From Halocafeteria seosinensis (Eukaryota > Sar > Bigyra > Bicosoecida), in NCBI GenBank assembly GCA_001687465.1, contig LVLI01000085.1:1-64000 (forward strand): DNA of 64,000 nt. The letters run 5' to 3'. Shown here piece by piece: positions 25,432 to 36,200 of the stretch. The first letter of the stretch is position 1. Each line of letters opens with the position of its first letter. Made by a program: the position numbers and the translations under genes. A model generated the notes under the pieces. That model was given only the letters and a program-made list of their open reading frames with translations. It was not told the DNA's origin and made no database searches.

Positions 25432-26341
25432 AGCAACCTCAAAAAGAGGCCACACCGTGACTCAGCGGATTCGAAGTTCAATTACTTGTATTTCGAAACA
25501 GACTTCGTACTGAATTTCGTCGTCTCGGGGAATCCGCAAATACCTTGCCCTAGAATCGCTCCGTTAGGATCAATACTGTACTTGTACACTACCAGCATAC
25601 CATAGTAAACGCGATATGAGTGCCAACGCAGCAGACGTATAGAATAGAATAGATTACTCACACAGAGCTTATTCAAACTGTTAGTTGTTAGTATGCATCA
25701 TGCCATCTGCGCCAACGAAGCCCGAGTTCCAAGCGATCGCCATTTCTTGTGCTTCCCAATCCGAAACCAACTGCATCGTATTCTACTATCTATGTTGATA
25801 ATTCGCAATTCAAGTTAACGGACTTGGTAGCATCTTCTACCAGCAGAGCAGAAGCAACAACACCAGGAACGGAGAGACTGACGAGGCAAACGCAGAAGAA
25901 CAAGGCCCGGTGGCGAATAGCGGGCCCATTGTGCGGAGCGAGGCCCAAGACGCTCTGAAAGGATGAAGAACCTCATACTCACAAAGAGTCCGAGTGTTGG
26001 TGAGCGCAGGGGTAGGCAATGCAGGAGGACCCTGGGGAGATCCCTCAGAAACATTTTCACTTAGCTGGTAGGCCATACATATGTAAATAATACTCTACGA
26101 GCTGACTACAGTTGCATCATGTCTTGTCTGCCTTTGGTCGTCGGTATCGCATTGCGGCGTATCCTCGACACATTACCAAGGTCCAATAATACCGTATTGA
26201 GAGTTCCGCTTGGGTGATAGTAGGGCAGATTACGCCACCATATATCATAAGTCATGACGTTTCGACTGCCAGTCGACGACTGGGCATTCCAGTCCTTGGC
26301 GGCGGAGTTCCGGTGGAGGACGCACCTACTGGATTGCTGCA
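25432..26341. other. Intergenic region with a dispersed short element
   Basis: About 0.9 kb without a convincing gene. It includes TACTGTAC at 25574-25581 and, inverted, a copy (about 26011-26098) of the short element that is inserted at 44424-44519. Open frames of 60-110 codons here show no family features. Confidence 0.4.
26011..26098 (-). repeat. Dispersed short element, second copy (inverted)
   Basis: Read on the minus strand, this stretch matches the 96-bp insertion at 44424-44519 through GTATTATTTA, TGGCCTACC(A/G)GCTAAGTG, GGATCTCC and CCTCCTG(C/T)ATTGCCTACC. It differs by an extra 8 bp after TATTATTTA and by scattered substitutions. No clear target-site duplication is seen around this copy. 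Confidence 0.6.
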
Positions 26342-26416
26342 GTGCATGCAGCTCCGCCGGAATTGTTGATTTTGGATACACCGAGTGTGGACTATAAAGC
26401 AGAACAGGTCTGGGTG

Positions 26417-27331
26417 ATGGTATCAGCATCATCGTCAACGAATAATCCGGAGGATGACCGGCGGGAAAATCTCCAGGATGTAGTTCAACGCATACAACGA
26501 AATGACCGCCAATTCAGTCGAGCAGGACCACTTGGAGCTCTTTTTGTGATGAATCTGAATGATCTAGATGCTAAGAAGATAGGAGATGCGCTGAACGTCA
26601 ATACTACACTGAGACAGATTAACTTAAGGGACAATCAGATTACTGATAAGGGCGTTCAATGGTTGGCTAACGCCTTGCGTGTCAATACGAGATTGATTTG
26701 GATTCATCTTGGCTGGAATCGGATCAGTGATAAAGGCGCTCAAAGTTTGGCTGACGCGTTGCGAGTCAATACTGCACTACTGTGGATTCACTTAGGCGGG
26801 AACCAAATCGCTGACAAAGGCGCTGAATGGTTAGCTGGTGCTTTGCGTGTGAATACGGCATTGACTCAGCTCGACTTAAAAGGGAATATAATCAGTGATA
26901 GAGGAGCACAGTACATAGCAGGTACTTTGCGTCTCAATACTACATTGCTTGAAATCGACCTTGGCGAGAACCAAATCAGTGATCCAGGGGCTAGATCACT
27001 AGCCGAGGCTTTGCGCTATAATAGGACATTGACTGTGATATCTTTATACCGGAACCAAATCAGCGATGCAGGTGCTCAGGAACTATGCGATGCGCTGCAT
27101 GATAACCCAATAGTGAGCGACATGAGTGTATACGGCAGTCGAATCTCTGACCATTCTCTAACTAAAAAAATAAATGATTTGCTTTGGAGAAACAAGGTAA
27201 GTGTCTACACTGACCATTATTCAGCGCAGATACCGGTACCAACCGCATCCGATTTTGTGCCTAACGACTCTGATAGCATATGGCTCTCTCGAAACCACCT
27301 AAGTGACTTCCTGTTTGACCCAAGCTCCTAG
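26417..27331 (+). CDS. Leucine-rich-repeat protein of the RNase-inhibitor/NOD3 type
   Basis: From Met at 26417 the frame gives 304 residues; an in-frame ATG at 26342 adds 25. It carries seven or more 28-residue LRRs of the form LANALRVNTRLIWIHLGWN, each with ISDKGAQ-like turns, the RI-type LRR used for protein binding in NOD3-like and NLR proteins. The LRR block ends at LLWRNK, immediately followed by a perfect GTAAGT donor (27197), so the unspliced tail to 27331 is probably not the true C-terminus. Continuation into the helical frame at 27500-28879 is possible in frame (see findings). No kinase, NACHT or death-fold domain is visible. Function unknown beyond binding. The confident part is the LRR block. 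Confidence 0.7.
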   Translation: MVSASSSTNNPEDDRRENLQDVVQRIQRNDRQFSRAGPLGALFVMNLNDLDAKKIGDALNVNTTLRQINLRDNQITDKGVQWLANALRVNTRLIWIHLGWNRISDKGAQSLADALRVNTALLWIHLGGNQIADKGAEWLAGALRVNTALTQLDLKGNIISDRGAQYIAGTLRLNTTLLEIDLGENQISDPGARSLAEALRYNRTLTVISLYRNQISDAGAQELCDALHDNPIVSDMSVYGSRISDHSLTKKINDLLWRNKVSVYTDHYSAQIPVPTASDFVPNDSDSIWLSRNHLSDFLFDPSS

Positions 27332-27586
27332 AGACCCATGTCTATTCCGTGACTTGCAGAATGAGCCAATTAGAGCAAAGCGAGAAGCTGGAGAAAATAT
27401 AACAAAAAAACAAGCCCAGCAACAGGTTCGTCGTCTTCGTCCCACCCGGCCAACTTGATTGCCGCATTGCTGTCTACCGCGATATAAGTGTAGCTGCAGA
27501 TATATTCGGCGAAGCCTCCTCCTGGAGCCACCAGCCCCGATGTAGTGGTGGCAAACAGTACGACTTTAGAAGGAGAACAGCGAACA

Positions 27587-28879
27587 ATGGATGCACTCAA
27601 GGAGACAACAGGATTGCGAGCCAACGAACCTCAGGAAGACACGATACTCACGGCAGACGAGGTCAAAGAGCTGCGAACTCAGGTGCTACCGAATGTGGGT
27701 GTAGCAGTTCACCGCCACGACATCCCAAAGGCCCTGGAAAAAGAGGATGAAGATAAAATCCTAACTTATATTCAAACGCGCCCTGACTTACGCTTCTTTT
27801 ATCGATCTCTGAATTCGGTTGTCTACGATTACTTTATCGCAGCCATGAGTCTCCGCACAGGAGATATTGCTGCAGACACGGGAAGCAAGAAAAAGTCCAT
27901 GGTTACAAATCTGTTGAATACGTTACTGCAGGGTCTTCCAATTGCAAGCCAGATTAGCAGCGCCTTGAATTCAGTGGTTAAAGGGTACGTGAGTTTGGAT
28001 ATCACCCGTGCGATGAACAATCTGCTATCAGTATCTTCAACGCACACTGAAATTATGGAGTTAGTTGAATACGTGACTCGACGCATCACTCTGGGACTAA
28101 GAGATCACATCAATACCTTGGATCCAAGCAAAGAGCCGCGACGGGTTTGGAAACAGATGCATAATCGCATCATGTCGAACTCACCGACGAACGTATATGA
28201 GGAAGAGGGGATTGCTTGCGGATTGGCAATAGTTAAACTATGCATGCGCGGTGTTGTAAGTGCAGATAAGTTTACTGCAAAGCAGTTATTAACCTCGTTG
28301 GGTTATGACCACTCCTCGATCCATAAGGCCCTTGTGCGATACCGAAGTGAAGCCCTAGGTTCGAACCTTTTGGAAGGGACGGGCGCAGGCGCTGCCTGGA
28401 CTGAATTATCAGGAGGTAGCGAGTGGAATTACAGGATTTCAACCGTAGAAGACAATTTAGCCCAAATTGAACAAGGCAAAGTTTTGGTAGAGCGGGAATA
28501 TGCCTCTGAAAGTCATGTAAATATACGAAGTGAATTGGATGCTCTGCGTGCGGAGCTTGAAGGGGTACGAAAGGAAGCCCGAAGTGCGAAAGATCTTGCT
28601 GAAAAAATGCACGAGAAAACGGTGGACGTGAGTGGACGATCCACCATTCAGCAGCAGCTACCGCTTCCATCAATCTCAAGCGGCCAGTATGCTCAAACAG
28701 AAATGGAGTCGGTGCACTGTGACATCGAGCGCCTATCTCGACGTTTGAACGAGATGGCGGAAGTGGTAACGGATAATCGAGATTCCCTAACAGATGGACA
28801 TGGGAAGGTTTCCGAGACAGCTGCAGGTTGTTCAACCAAGATTGTCAAAGCTTCGGTCAATCGCCACTACGTCGTCTAA
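27587..28879 (+). CDS. Unrecognised helical protein with C-terminal coiled coil, probable C-terminal part of the LRR gene
   Basis: Open frame of 430 residues from ATG 27587; in-frame sequence continues upstream to 27500, just after a CTGCAG acceptor. I do not recognise the family. The first half (to about residue 270) is predicted to be all-helical by composition, with a hydrophobic stretch around VTNLLNTLLQGLPIASQISS (about residues 108-127) that could bury against or insert into a membrane. The rest contains charged heptad-like runs (RSELDALRAELEGVRKEA) and a second short coiled coil before the stop. It directly follows the LRR frame on the same strand. Joined, they would make an LRR sensor with a helical output module. 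That join is inference. The stop abuts the end of a decayed gene on the other strand. Confidence 0.6.
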   Translation: MDALKETTGLRANEPQEDTILTADEVKELRTQVLPNVGVAVHRHDIPKALEKEDEDKILTYIQTRPDLRFFYRSLNSVVYDYFIAAMSLRTGDIAADTGSKKKSMVTNLLNTLLQGLPIASQISSALNSVVKGYVSLDITRAMNNLLSVSSTHTEIMELVEYVTRRITLGLRDHINTLDPSKEPRRVWKQMHNRIMSNSPTNVYEEEGIACGLAIVKLCMRGVVSADKFTAKQLLTSLGYDHSSIHKALVRYRSEALGSNLLEGTGAGAAWTELSGGSEWNYRISTVEDNLAQIEQGKVLVEREYASESHVNIRSELDALRAELEGVRKEARSAKDLAEKMHEKTVDVSGRSTIQQQLPLPSISSGQYAQTEMESVHCDIERLSRRLNEMAEVVTDNRDSLTDGHGKVSETAAGCSTKIVKASVNRHYVV

Positions 28880-30024
28880 TAGCAATGACAGCAATGGCAA
28901 ATGGCAAAAAGTGTCTCAAGAGATCCCTGATTTCACTGAAAGAAGGGGCCTTAAATTGTCCGAGAGCCGGTGAAAGGTAAGAGCAATGCAGGTTGATTGG
29001 ACGGTTCTTCTTGTTAGAGAAAAAAAGATACCGTAGCGCGGGGTCGGTCGCTCCTTTAAGGGAACAAAACGGATCATTGCATTGTAAACCGTCGTGGGTC
29101 CACCAGTAAAATCGGACATTACTAAGCCTCCATCGGAATGCATTACTCTGGCAATTCCTGTCTTTCTGACTAGTTGCTAGATCCAGCATCCACAAACGCA
29201 TTTCTGGGTATTGCTTAAAGAATCTACAACCCGCTATATTCAGTGTTACGCCCAGCCGCATCGTTATTAGAGCCCCGGTGTAGTACTCATTTCCAGTTCT
29301 CTCAAAGAAGCAGTGAGTGTAAAACCTACTTACCTTCGCAGTCGTATTCTGGATCATTGACTTTTGCTCTTCATAGAAAGGAAATAGCTCCTATCAATGA
29401 CGATTCCGGTTTATGAAAAATTGCACGATTGATTGCGCCGCAACAATTTCATCATATATCATATATAAATGCTGACCAAAGTTCACACGGATGGAACAGT
29501 ATACCTTAGGTAGCTTGAGCATGTACCGGCCTATCATGTTCAGCCTTGTGGATCCGCTTCCAGACAACTTTACAGTGTTCATATACCACTTTTTTACCGC
29601 TCGAATTGCGTTTCTGCTGCTCTAAGAGCTGTTCCACTGTTTGTTCATCCACCTAAACAGCTTTCGGATTTTCGCTTCCGCTCATTGTAAACTGTTTCGT
29701 CGGCGTTAATACCAGTGTCGGCGTGCGCTTCGGTTTCTTCGCGGGGATCTAATCCGACCCGCCGCGTTGTCCATACAGGGTTCTGACGTTGGGACTATTT
29801 TGCTGGAATTCCTTTTTTTCTGACTCTTCTAGAGTAGGGATGAGGGAATTCCACTGATTTTCACCATTCCGGTATCACCTATCAATTTGAAAGCACGTGC
29901 GTAACACAATGACCACCAAACCAGCAATAACTCCCATCAACAACGAGCAGCTCTGTTTACAAGGCGAGGATTTTTTCTCCCCGTGCCCATTTCTGTCACG
30001 AGAGAAGGCTTTGGCGGATTTCAT
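28880..30024 (-). pseudogene. Decayed copy of the type II kinase-like membrane protein gene
   Basis: Fragments in several frames line up in order with the intact gene at 30768-32183. They are an N-terminus with FSRDRNGHGEKKSS and the TM segment (30024-29875, stop right after), NTVKLSGSG...VNFGQHLYMIYDEIVAA (29580-29450), YTHCFFER...YYTGALITMR (29320-29260), LWMLDLATSQKDRNCQSNA (about 29190-29130) and a frameshifted LVMSDFTGG (about 29110). It has several stops and frameshifts, and its C-terminal third is missing where it meets the helical-protein gene. I describe the breaks only. It is a tandem duplicate that has died. Confidence 0.8.
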
Positions 30025-30057
30025 GGAAAGCGTCTTGCTGTGTGGCTGATTCTGCAC

Positions 30058-30767
30058 TAAGGGGGGCCGCGAGAGCTACCTTCGATGGCATTCCTACAAC
30101 CCCAATATGATTGAATAGACTCTACACTAGCTGCTCTTCGCGGCGACCGACCTCGGTCATTCTGTGTCAGCAAGAACGAAGAGTGAGTCCCATGTTGCGG
30201 CTTGGAAACTGACAACTTGATGACAAGTTGGAATTGTGGCGAACTTTGTAATGGGAAGGGGGGCGAGGATGACTGAGCGTACCTAGACACTACAGAAAGC
30301 GGGGGTATGTCTGTAATATTAGAATCGATAACCGTAGAAAATCTGGAGGAATTACATGTTGTCCATGAATCGTCGTGAAAGGGTCCTTCCCAAACCTAAA
30401 CGTTGCGGAATGCGTTTTTGGCAGATACTACAGAGAATGTGTTGGTGTGACTCGCTCCTACTACTAGTTGCCAAAGCGTATGAATCAGCATTCTCTTCCT
30501 GATTAATGTAATGCAAGTTGAAAACAATCCATCTTGCAAAAGCGCCAATTCTTCTTCCCTCAAACGACCGCTCGTGACTGCAGTGCCAATTGGCATGACT
30601 TGCCTCGAACTGAACTATGTACTCATATGCACCATTTATTCGGTCGCTTGTCATGGCAGTGACAATTGGCATGTCTTGGCTACGTAGTCAAGAACAACAA
30701 TCGTCTTACAGTCCCAAACACCCTTCACCAATTCTTTCAGAGACTACTACTGATGTGCACTGCTGGC
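30058..30767. other. Spacer between pseudogene and intact copy
   Basis: No gene recognised. A roughly 40-bp direct repeat containing CAGTG(C/A)CAATTGGCATG occurs at about 30566-30606 and 30640-30682. Short open frames here overlap this repeat and are not supported. Confidence 0.4.
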
Positions 30768-32183
30768 TCACAACCCTGCGGCTGCCTCTTCCATGGTAGC
30801 ACACGACCGTTTGTCGTACATCTGTCGGAATGATGAATGCGTCTTGGATAAACGGATCGCGTACACATTAGCAAAGAATGCCGCGATAAGTTCATGCTTC
30901 GGGGCCAGTACTCTTCGCGCTACAAAGTCACTGATGCAGTTGTTCGACACAGGCAACCCCAAAGCTGCACTTACGATGCATCGAGTACTTGGCTGTTGTT
31001 TGGTACAACGCTTTTTGCCCATGCGGAAATGTGAAGGGGCCATACCCTTAATGAACTCATCATTTACCAATATCTTGAAGAGCCTCTCCCTCATCTCACT
31101 GAACGACGGAAACGACTTAAAAAGTCTTAGCCCAGTCGACAGAATTTGACAATACATCTTTGCAAGAGAACCGCTTTGAGGCTTCTTCTTGTTTGTGAAA
31201 AACGGATACAGTAGCATATGTTCACTCCCTCCTTTGAGAGAACAAAAAGGAGATACAAATTGCGTATCTGGCCCACCTGTAAAATCAGACATAACCACAC
31301 CACCAGTCTTATTACGGAGAGCGTTACTTCGGCAGTTCCTGTCCGATTGACGAGTTGCTACATCCAGTATCCACAAACGCGCGGTATCTTCTGGGTGTTC
31401 CTTAAACATTGTACAACCCCCTTTGCTTAGTGACACTCCCGACCGCATCGTTATCAGAGCACCTGTGTAGTATTCCTTTTCCGCTCTCCCAAAGAAGCAG
31501 TGCGGGTAAAGCTTACTCATCCTGGTGCTCGTGTTCTTGATCATTGCTTTCTGCTCTTCATACAGGGGAAGCACGGCTCCTTTTGATGACGGTTCCGGTT
31601 TTTGAAAGATTGCATGATTGATCGCTGCAGCAACAATCTCATCGTATATCATGAATAACTTCTGGCCAAACCTCACCCGAGACGAACAGTACAGCTTCAG
31701 CATGTACGGGTCGCCGTGTGGCGAGTTTATGTTCAGTTTTGTGGTTCCGCCTCCTGGCAGTTTCGCGGTAGAGATATACCACTTATTGCTGGAGTTAAAC
31801 TTTTGCTCTAACAGTTGTTCCATTATCTGTCCATCCATTTGCTCATCGAAAACCGTATCATTAATTTTAACCTCCCTGTACATCCTCGCTTCGTTCTGCT
31901 CGTACGGATCCAGTCCTATAGGTTGTGTTGAATGTCCGGATAAACTTCTCGCGTCCGGACTACTTCTTTGGTACTCTCTTTCGTTATCATCGTCTGTTGT
32001 GGCAAAAATGGAATTGTAAGGAACTCCACTGTTTCCATAGGACCGATCGATGCGATAGCACGTGTGCAGCACGATGACCACCAGCGCCGTAATGAGTCCC
32101 ATCAGCACGGACCGGCTCGGGGACGACGATGTTTTCTCCCCGTGCCCATTTCGGTAACGGGAAAAAATGTCGGCGGCTTTCAT
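30768..32183 (-). CDS. Type II membrane protein with divergent kinase-like lumenal domain
   Basis: Single exon, 471 residues. A short basic N-terminus (RYRNGHGEK) precedes one TM segment (about residues 26-42, LMGLITALVVIVL), so the bulk should be lumenal or extracellular. The rest has a kinase-fold order of motifs. GGGTTKL is followed by Lys163 (YMLKLY), a Glu182 helix (YDEIVAAAINHA), a hinge-like ALITMRSGVSL, then WILDVATRQSDRNCRSN (Asp281, Asn283, Asn287) and VVMSDFTGG (Asp300), matching a catalytic loop and a DFG-like site. FAM20-type secretory kinases have this topology and a comparable DR...N layout, but I cannot call the family firmly. Cys residues and N-glycosylation sequons fit secretory-pathway location. 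A dead copy lies just downstream on the same strand. Confidence 0.6.
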   Translation of the reverse strand: MKAADIFSRYRNGHGEKTSSSPSRSVLMGLITALVVIVLHTCYRIDRSYGNSGVPYNSIFATTDDDNEREYQRSSPDARSLSGHSTQPIGLDPYEQNEARMYREVKINDTVFDEQMDGQIMEQLLEQKFNSSNKWYISTAKLPGGGTTKLNINSPHGDPYMLKLYCSSRVRFGQKLFMIYDEIVAAAINHAIFQKPEPSSKGAVLPLYEEQKAMIKNTSTRMSKLYPHCFFGRAEKEYYTGALITMRSGVSLSKGGCTMFKEHPEDTARLWILDVATRQSDRNCRSNALRNKTGGVVMSDFTGGPDTQFVSPFCSLKGGSEHMLLYPFFTNKKKPQSGSLAKMYCQILSTGLRLFKSFPSFSEMRERLFKILVNDEFIKGMAPSHFRMGKKRCTKQQPSTRCIVSAALGLPVSNNCISDFVARRVLAPKHELIAAFFANVYAIRLSKTHSSFRQMYDKRSCATMEEAAAGL

Positions 32184-33220
32184 GATATCTGGGAATGGCA
32201 GCTTGTTCTCGATGGACTAACGGTTTCGGCAGTCGAAGTTTACATTCACGGATATCCTCTCCAATGGGAAGTTGGATTCCTCAGTCCTCCTGTATGGGAA
32301 ATTGCGTCGGAGAGAGCGAGGGGAGGTGTATAGTATACGCTCCGTAAAAAGTGATTTTCAGAACAGGGAATGCTTCCAGCTAGGCGACCGACCAGACAAC
32401 TCCAAGAAAAGCATATACAAAGCCTCTCCAAAGAGCTCCCGTCACCGTCACTGCTTTGATTGCATCCTTCTTCAAAACTCAATCCATTCAACGTAAGATG
32501 ATTACTTGCTTTGATTGAGAGACTCCTGCGCAATCTGCATGCCCGAGGAGGTCGCAGGTTGCGACTTGGGGAGAGGTAACGAAATTCCAAACATTATAGA
32601 GGGTGGTACCAGTATGAGAATAAAATTTCCGAATGGAATGGGCGTGAAAAATTACGGCATTACATACAAACTACAACAAAAGCGTTATTGACCGCTGAGG
32701 AAGAATCTATCGGACTCGGAAGTGCGGCCACACTGCTTGTTTCATTCAGAGTTCTGAAAAGGATTTAGCGGGGTTACCAGCATGTAGATTGTTGGAGCTA
32801 TCAATCCCTCATCAAAATTTGTGCATGCAGTGTACAGTATTCGTCTGGCCTGATTTGCCAGTGCCAGTTGGTTTGGTTCGCGGATCAAGAAATCTTCATG
32901 TACGCTCGTCCGGATTCACTGCAAAAAAGCCGGCAGCTTACTCCCACAGGGATCCGATACTACCCACTAGCTTATATTAATATGTTGTACAAAATGGTAT
33001 CCATTAAATTGTAGTTCTCATTCACCTGCAAAGGAACTTCAAACTTTTGAACTTCCGTAAGAAAGGAGGCAATCATTTGTTTCACTCAGAGAACGGAAAC
33101 CATTGCATGGCCTTGCATATGCATACCGTGAGTTTGATAGGTGTATGTCAGTGTCAGGCTAAGAAATATCTACTCGCTGTGTCTGTCAAGCCTGGTGTTT
33201 GGGTTGGAAAAGGTGCCAAA
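32184..33220. other. Intergenic region upstream of kinesin
   Basis: About 1 kb between divergent genes. No gene is supported; open frames are short and overlapping. GTACAGTA occurs at 32832-32839. An in-frame ATG at 33047 extends the kinesin frame upstream but the added residues look non-conserved. Confidence 0.4.
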
Positions 33221-36200
33221 ATGAGCGATGAAGAGGACGAGGTGCCATTTGAATACGCTCACCCAGAGCCTATTCACGGCCATACAGCATCGTACAATGA
33301 CTCTACAGAGGATCTAGAGGACTCAATAGAAGATAATTATCAAGATGAAGAGTATGGGGTGGAGTATGAGAAGCTGGAATACGCCAAACGACCAATTCAA
33401 GTGGTTACAAGAGTTCGGCCCCTCCTGAAACGAGTACGTTTTTGGGCCTTTTATGGCTTGTTTCGTCTCTATTTCATGGCCAGTGCCGTTTTGCAGGATG
33501 TGGATGCGGGACATGAGCCTTGTGTGGCTGTTCATGATGATTATCATGTACAAATTGGTGATAAGACTGTGTTGCAGTTTGATCGAGTCTTCGGAGAAGA
33601 CTCGGAGCAACCCCAAATCTATCAAGTTTGCGCTAATTCACTCGTTGATGGGCTTTTCGAAGGGTTTAATGGCTCGATACTCGCCTACGGCCAGACAGGA
33701 TCCGGCAAAACCTACACCATGGGTTCGGACTGGTTTGATGAAATGAATTTGAGTGATATGGAACAGAGTTTTGAGGGAGAATCGACGATCTTGCAAGATC
33801 TCCAAGAAGACCAAGATGTGGAACATATGACCAAAGAGGAGCAACAAAGTTTATTGCGCAAGATACATGGTATCCAAATGTCCAACTGTGGTGTCCTACC
33901 TAGAGCTTTCCTTCAGGTAGCACAGCGAATTGAAGAATATGTGCAAGGGATCTACCTTGGAGAAGGGACGTATCCGCAGGATGTACTAGATAACATCAAA
34001 CTCGAAGCCACTTTTTTCGAAATATATCAGGAAAAAGTTTATGATCTGCTTCATCCCGAGATTCCGACGAAACAAATATCCGTGTTGGATGGACGCCAAG
34101 GGGATGTACACGTCCGTGGTACGTCTCCAGATGTACTGTTGCACTGGACGCGACCGTCCGATCCAGAGGCTGCTGAGAAACGCACGCCACTCAAGTACAC
34201 TGTTGCCTACAAGTTACTGAAGTGTCTCTCCAGAGGGGTCGCGAATCGCACAACTAGCAGCACCAGCATGAACGACACCTCAAGCAGATCGCATGCCATA
34301 TTCACCCTGTCTCTCTCCGGGATACTCAGAAAAGTGGACTCGGCTGCCGAGAAAGAAAGTTCATACACGAGAAAGCCGTCTGTCGGTAACAAGTCTCGCA
34401 GACTTACAAGCCAGTTGCGTCTCGTCGATCTTGCAGGCAGTGAGCGAGCAAAGAGAACCCAGGCCACTGGGATGAGATTTGCGGAGAGTGTACAGATAAA
34501 TCAAGGTCTCCTTGCTCTAGGAAATGTCATTGCTGCCCTTGCTGAATCTCCAGACAGAAATCCGTTGAGTCCGGATATGCAAAACGGAGAAGATAAAAGC
34601 TCCTGCAGCACATCGCAGTCCAAGAAGCGTTCATCAGCACCGACTAAGAGAAGGAACAAGAGTGCACCGGCAGGTCAGCGCGAAGACGCTTATTCTTCGG
34701 CCCCGGAAGAAGTGGATGAGGAGATGTACCGTGAATCTGCTCCTCACTCTGGTTCGCGAAAGAGATCACATACCCCGCTTTCTTTAATCAGGAACACCGG
34801 CAAAGGTGCCGGAGCACACATACCTTATCGAGACTCTAAACTAACGAGGCTCTTGAGAGACTCCTTAGGAGGCAATAGCAGGACGTGCTTCATCGCTTGT
34901 ATATCTCCTTGTGAAGTGGACTTTCATGAGAGTAGAAGCACGTTAAGGTACGCGGAGAGAGCTAGGAGTATTAAAAATACGCCTTCAATTGGCATCGAAC
35001 CAATTAATATGCGTGATCATGCGGACAGAAAGGTGCGTAAGCTGCAAGAAGGGACGCAGGTGAAGGCAGAACAGCCGGGTGGTCCCGTGTCGGTGGATGT
35101 CAATGAATGTAGAGTGGTTGCGCCGGATATTAACTTTCTTAGGTATCAGTTGCGCTCGTTACTGTTTTGGATTGTTTGGAAAACCGACCAGATTAGGGAC
35201 GAACTAGGGGAGCTGCTGTCACAGGAACAGTTTACCTGTCTAAATTGTTTCTGCAATTTAGTACGAAAATGCTTAGAGCACAGACACTTTTCATCGTCGG
35301 ACAATGCTAAATACCGCCGACGGCAGAGTTTACCGTCAACTATTCGCGAGCTACGCACTTCTCGGGACTATACACCTTATTACTGCGGTATCCAAGAAGA
35401 CCTACAAAGAGCATCTGCTCCGAGTTTGAGAGAGTGGCAGAACCAGGAGATAGCGGAAAATGGTACTACCACGTATGAACGGGCAATAATACAGCAACAG
35501 AGAGAAGACATTCATACACTAAACAAAAAACTAGATGACACAAATAAAGAAAATGAGTTGCTTCGGTCTGCACTATCAGCCGCTGAGGGAAGCTATGTCA
35601 GAGCGTTGAAAGGGATAGCAGAGGAGGATGAACTGAGTAGCTCTAACGTTAGCTCCCAGCCGGCCAATGCCTCTGGGGACGTCTCCGTAATAGATGAGGA
35701 GCTACAACGTAGTATTGATGCTGCGTTTGCTGCCGAGCCGAAGAGTCGCAGCAATCTCTCTGATGAAAGCAACACAGAGGGGAAAAGTCCTAATCGTGAA
35801 CTCGCCAAGCTCAGAGAAGAAAATGACCGCCTTCAATCACATATAATGGAACTGGAGAAAACAAAAGAGGACGACGAACGCGAACGCAAAGAACGAGAGG
35901 AAATGTTTAATGATGCTATAGCGGAACTAAGAAACAATGTGCACAAGAAGGATCAACTGATAGAAGAGTTTGAAGAGGAACGCGAAAGCTCTTCGAGATA
36001 TGTTGCGCAGCTAGAAGAGAAAATTGAAAGATTGGAGTCTGAACTGCGCTCTACCCAGGAAAACGAAATAAACGTTGAGAATGACGAAAAGCAGGAGGAC
36101 GAGCCAGCACAGCACGCGCCTCCTTCGTGTCGGCACGGCGTCCAAAGCAGCGATTCAAAAGTCCAAGATTCTCCTCTGGAGAGTAAGTATGAGTTGGATG

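Noticed and set aside
26106-26438. 110-codon minus-strand frame upstream of the LRR gene
   Set aside because: Overlaps the LRR gene start in antisense and has no domain features.
33047-33220. Upstream in-frame start of the kinesin
   Set aside because: The 58 extra residues show no motor similarity; MSDEEDE at 33221 is a normal start.
33434-33496. Open 21-codon segment within the kinesin motor
   Set aside because: It has GTACGT and TTGCAG ends and interrupts VRPLLKR/DVDAGHEP; treated as an intron.
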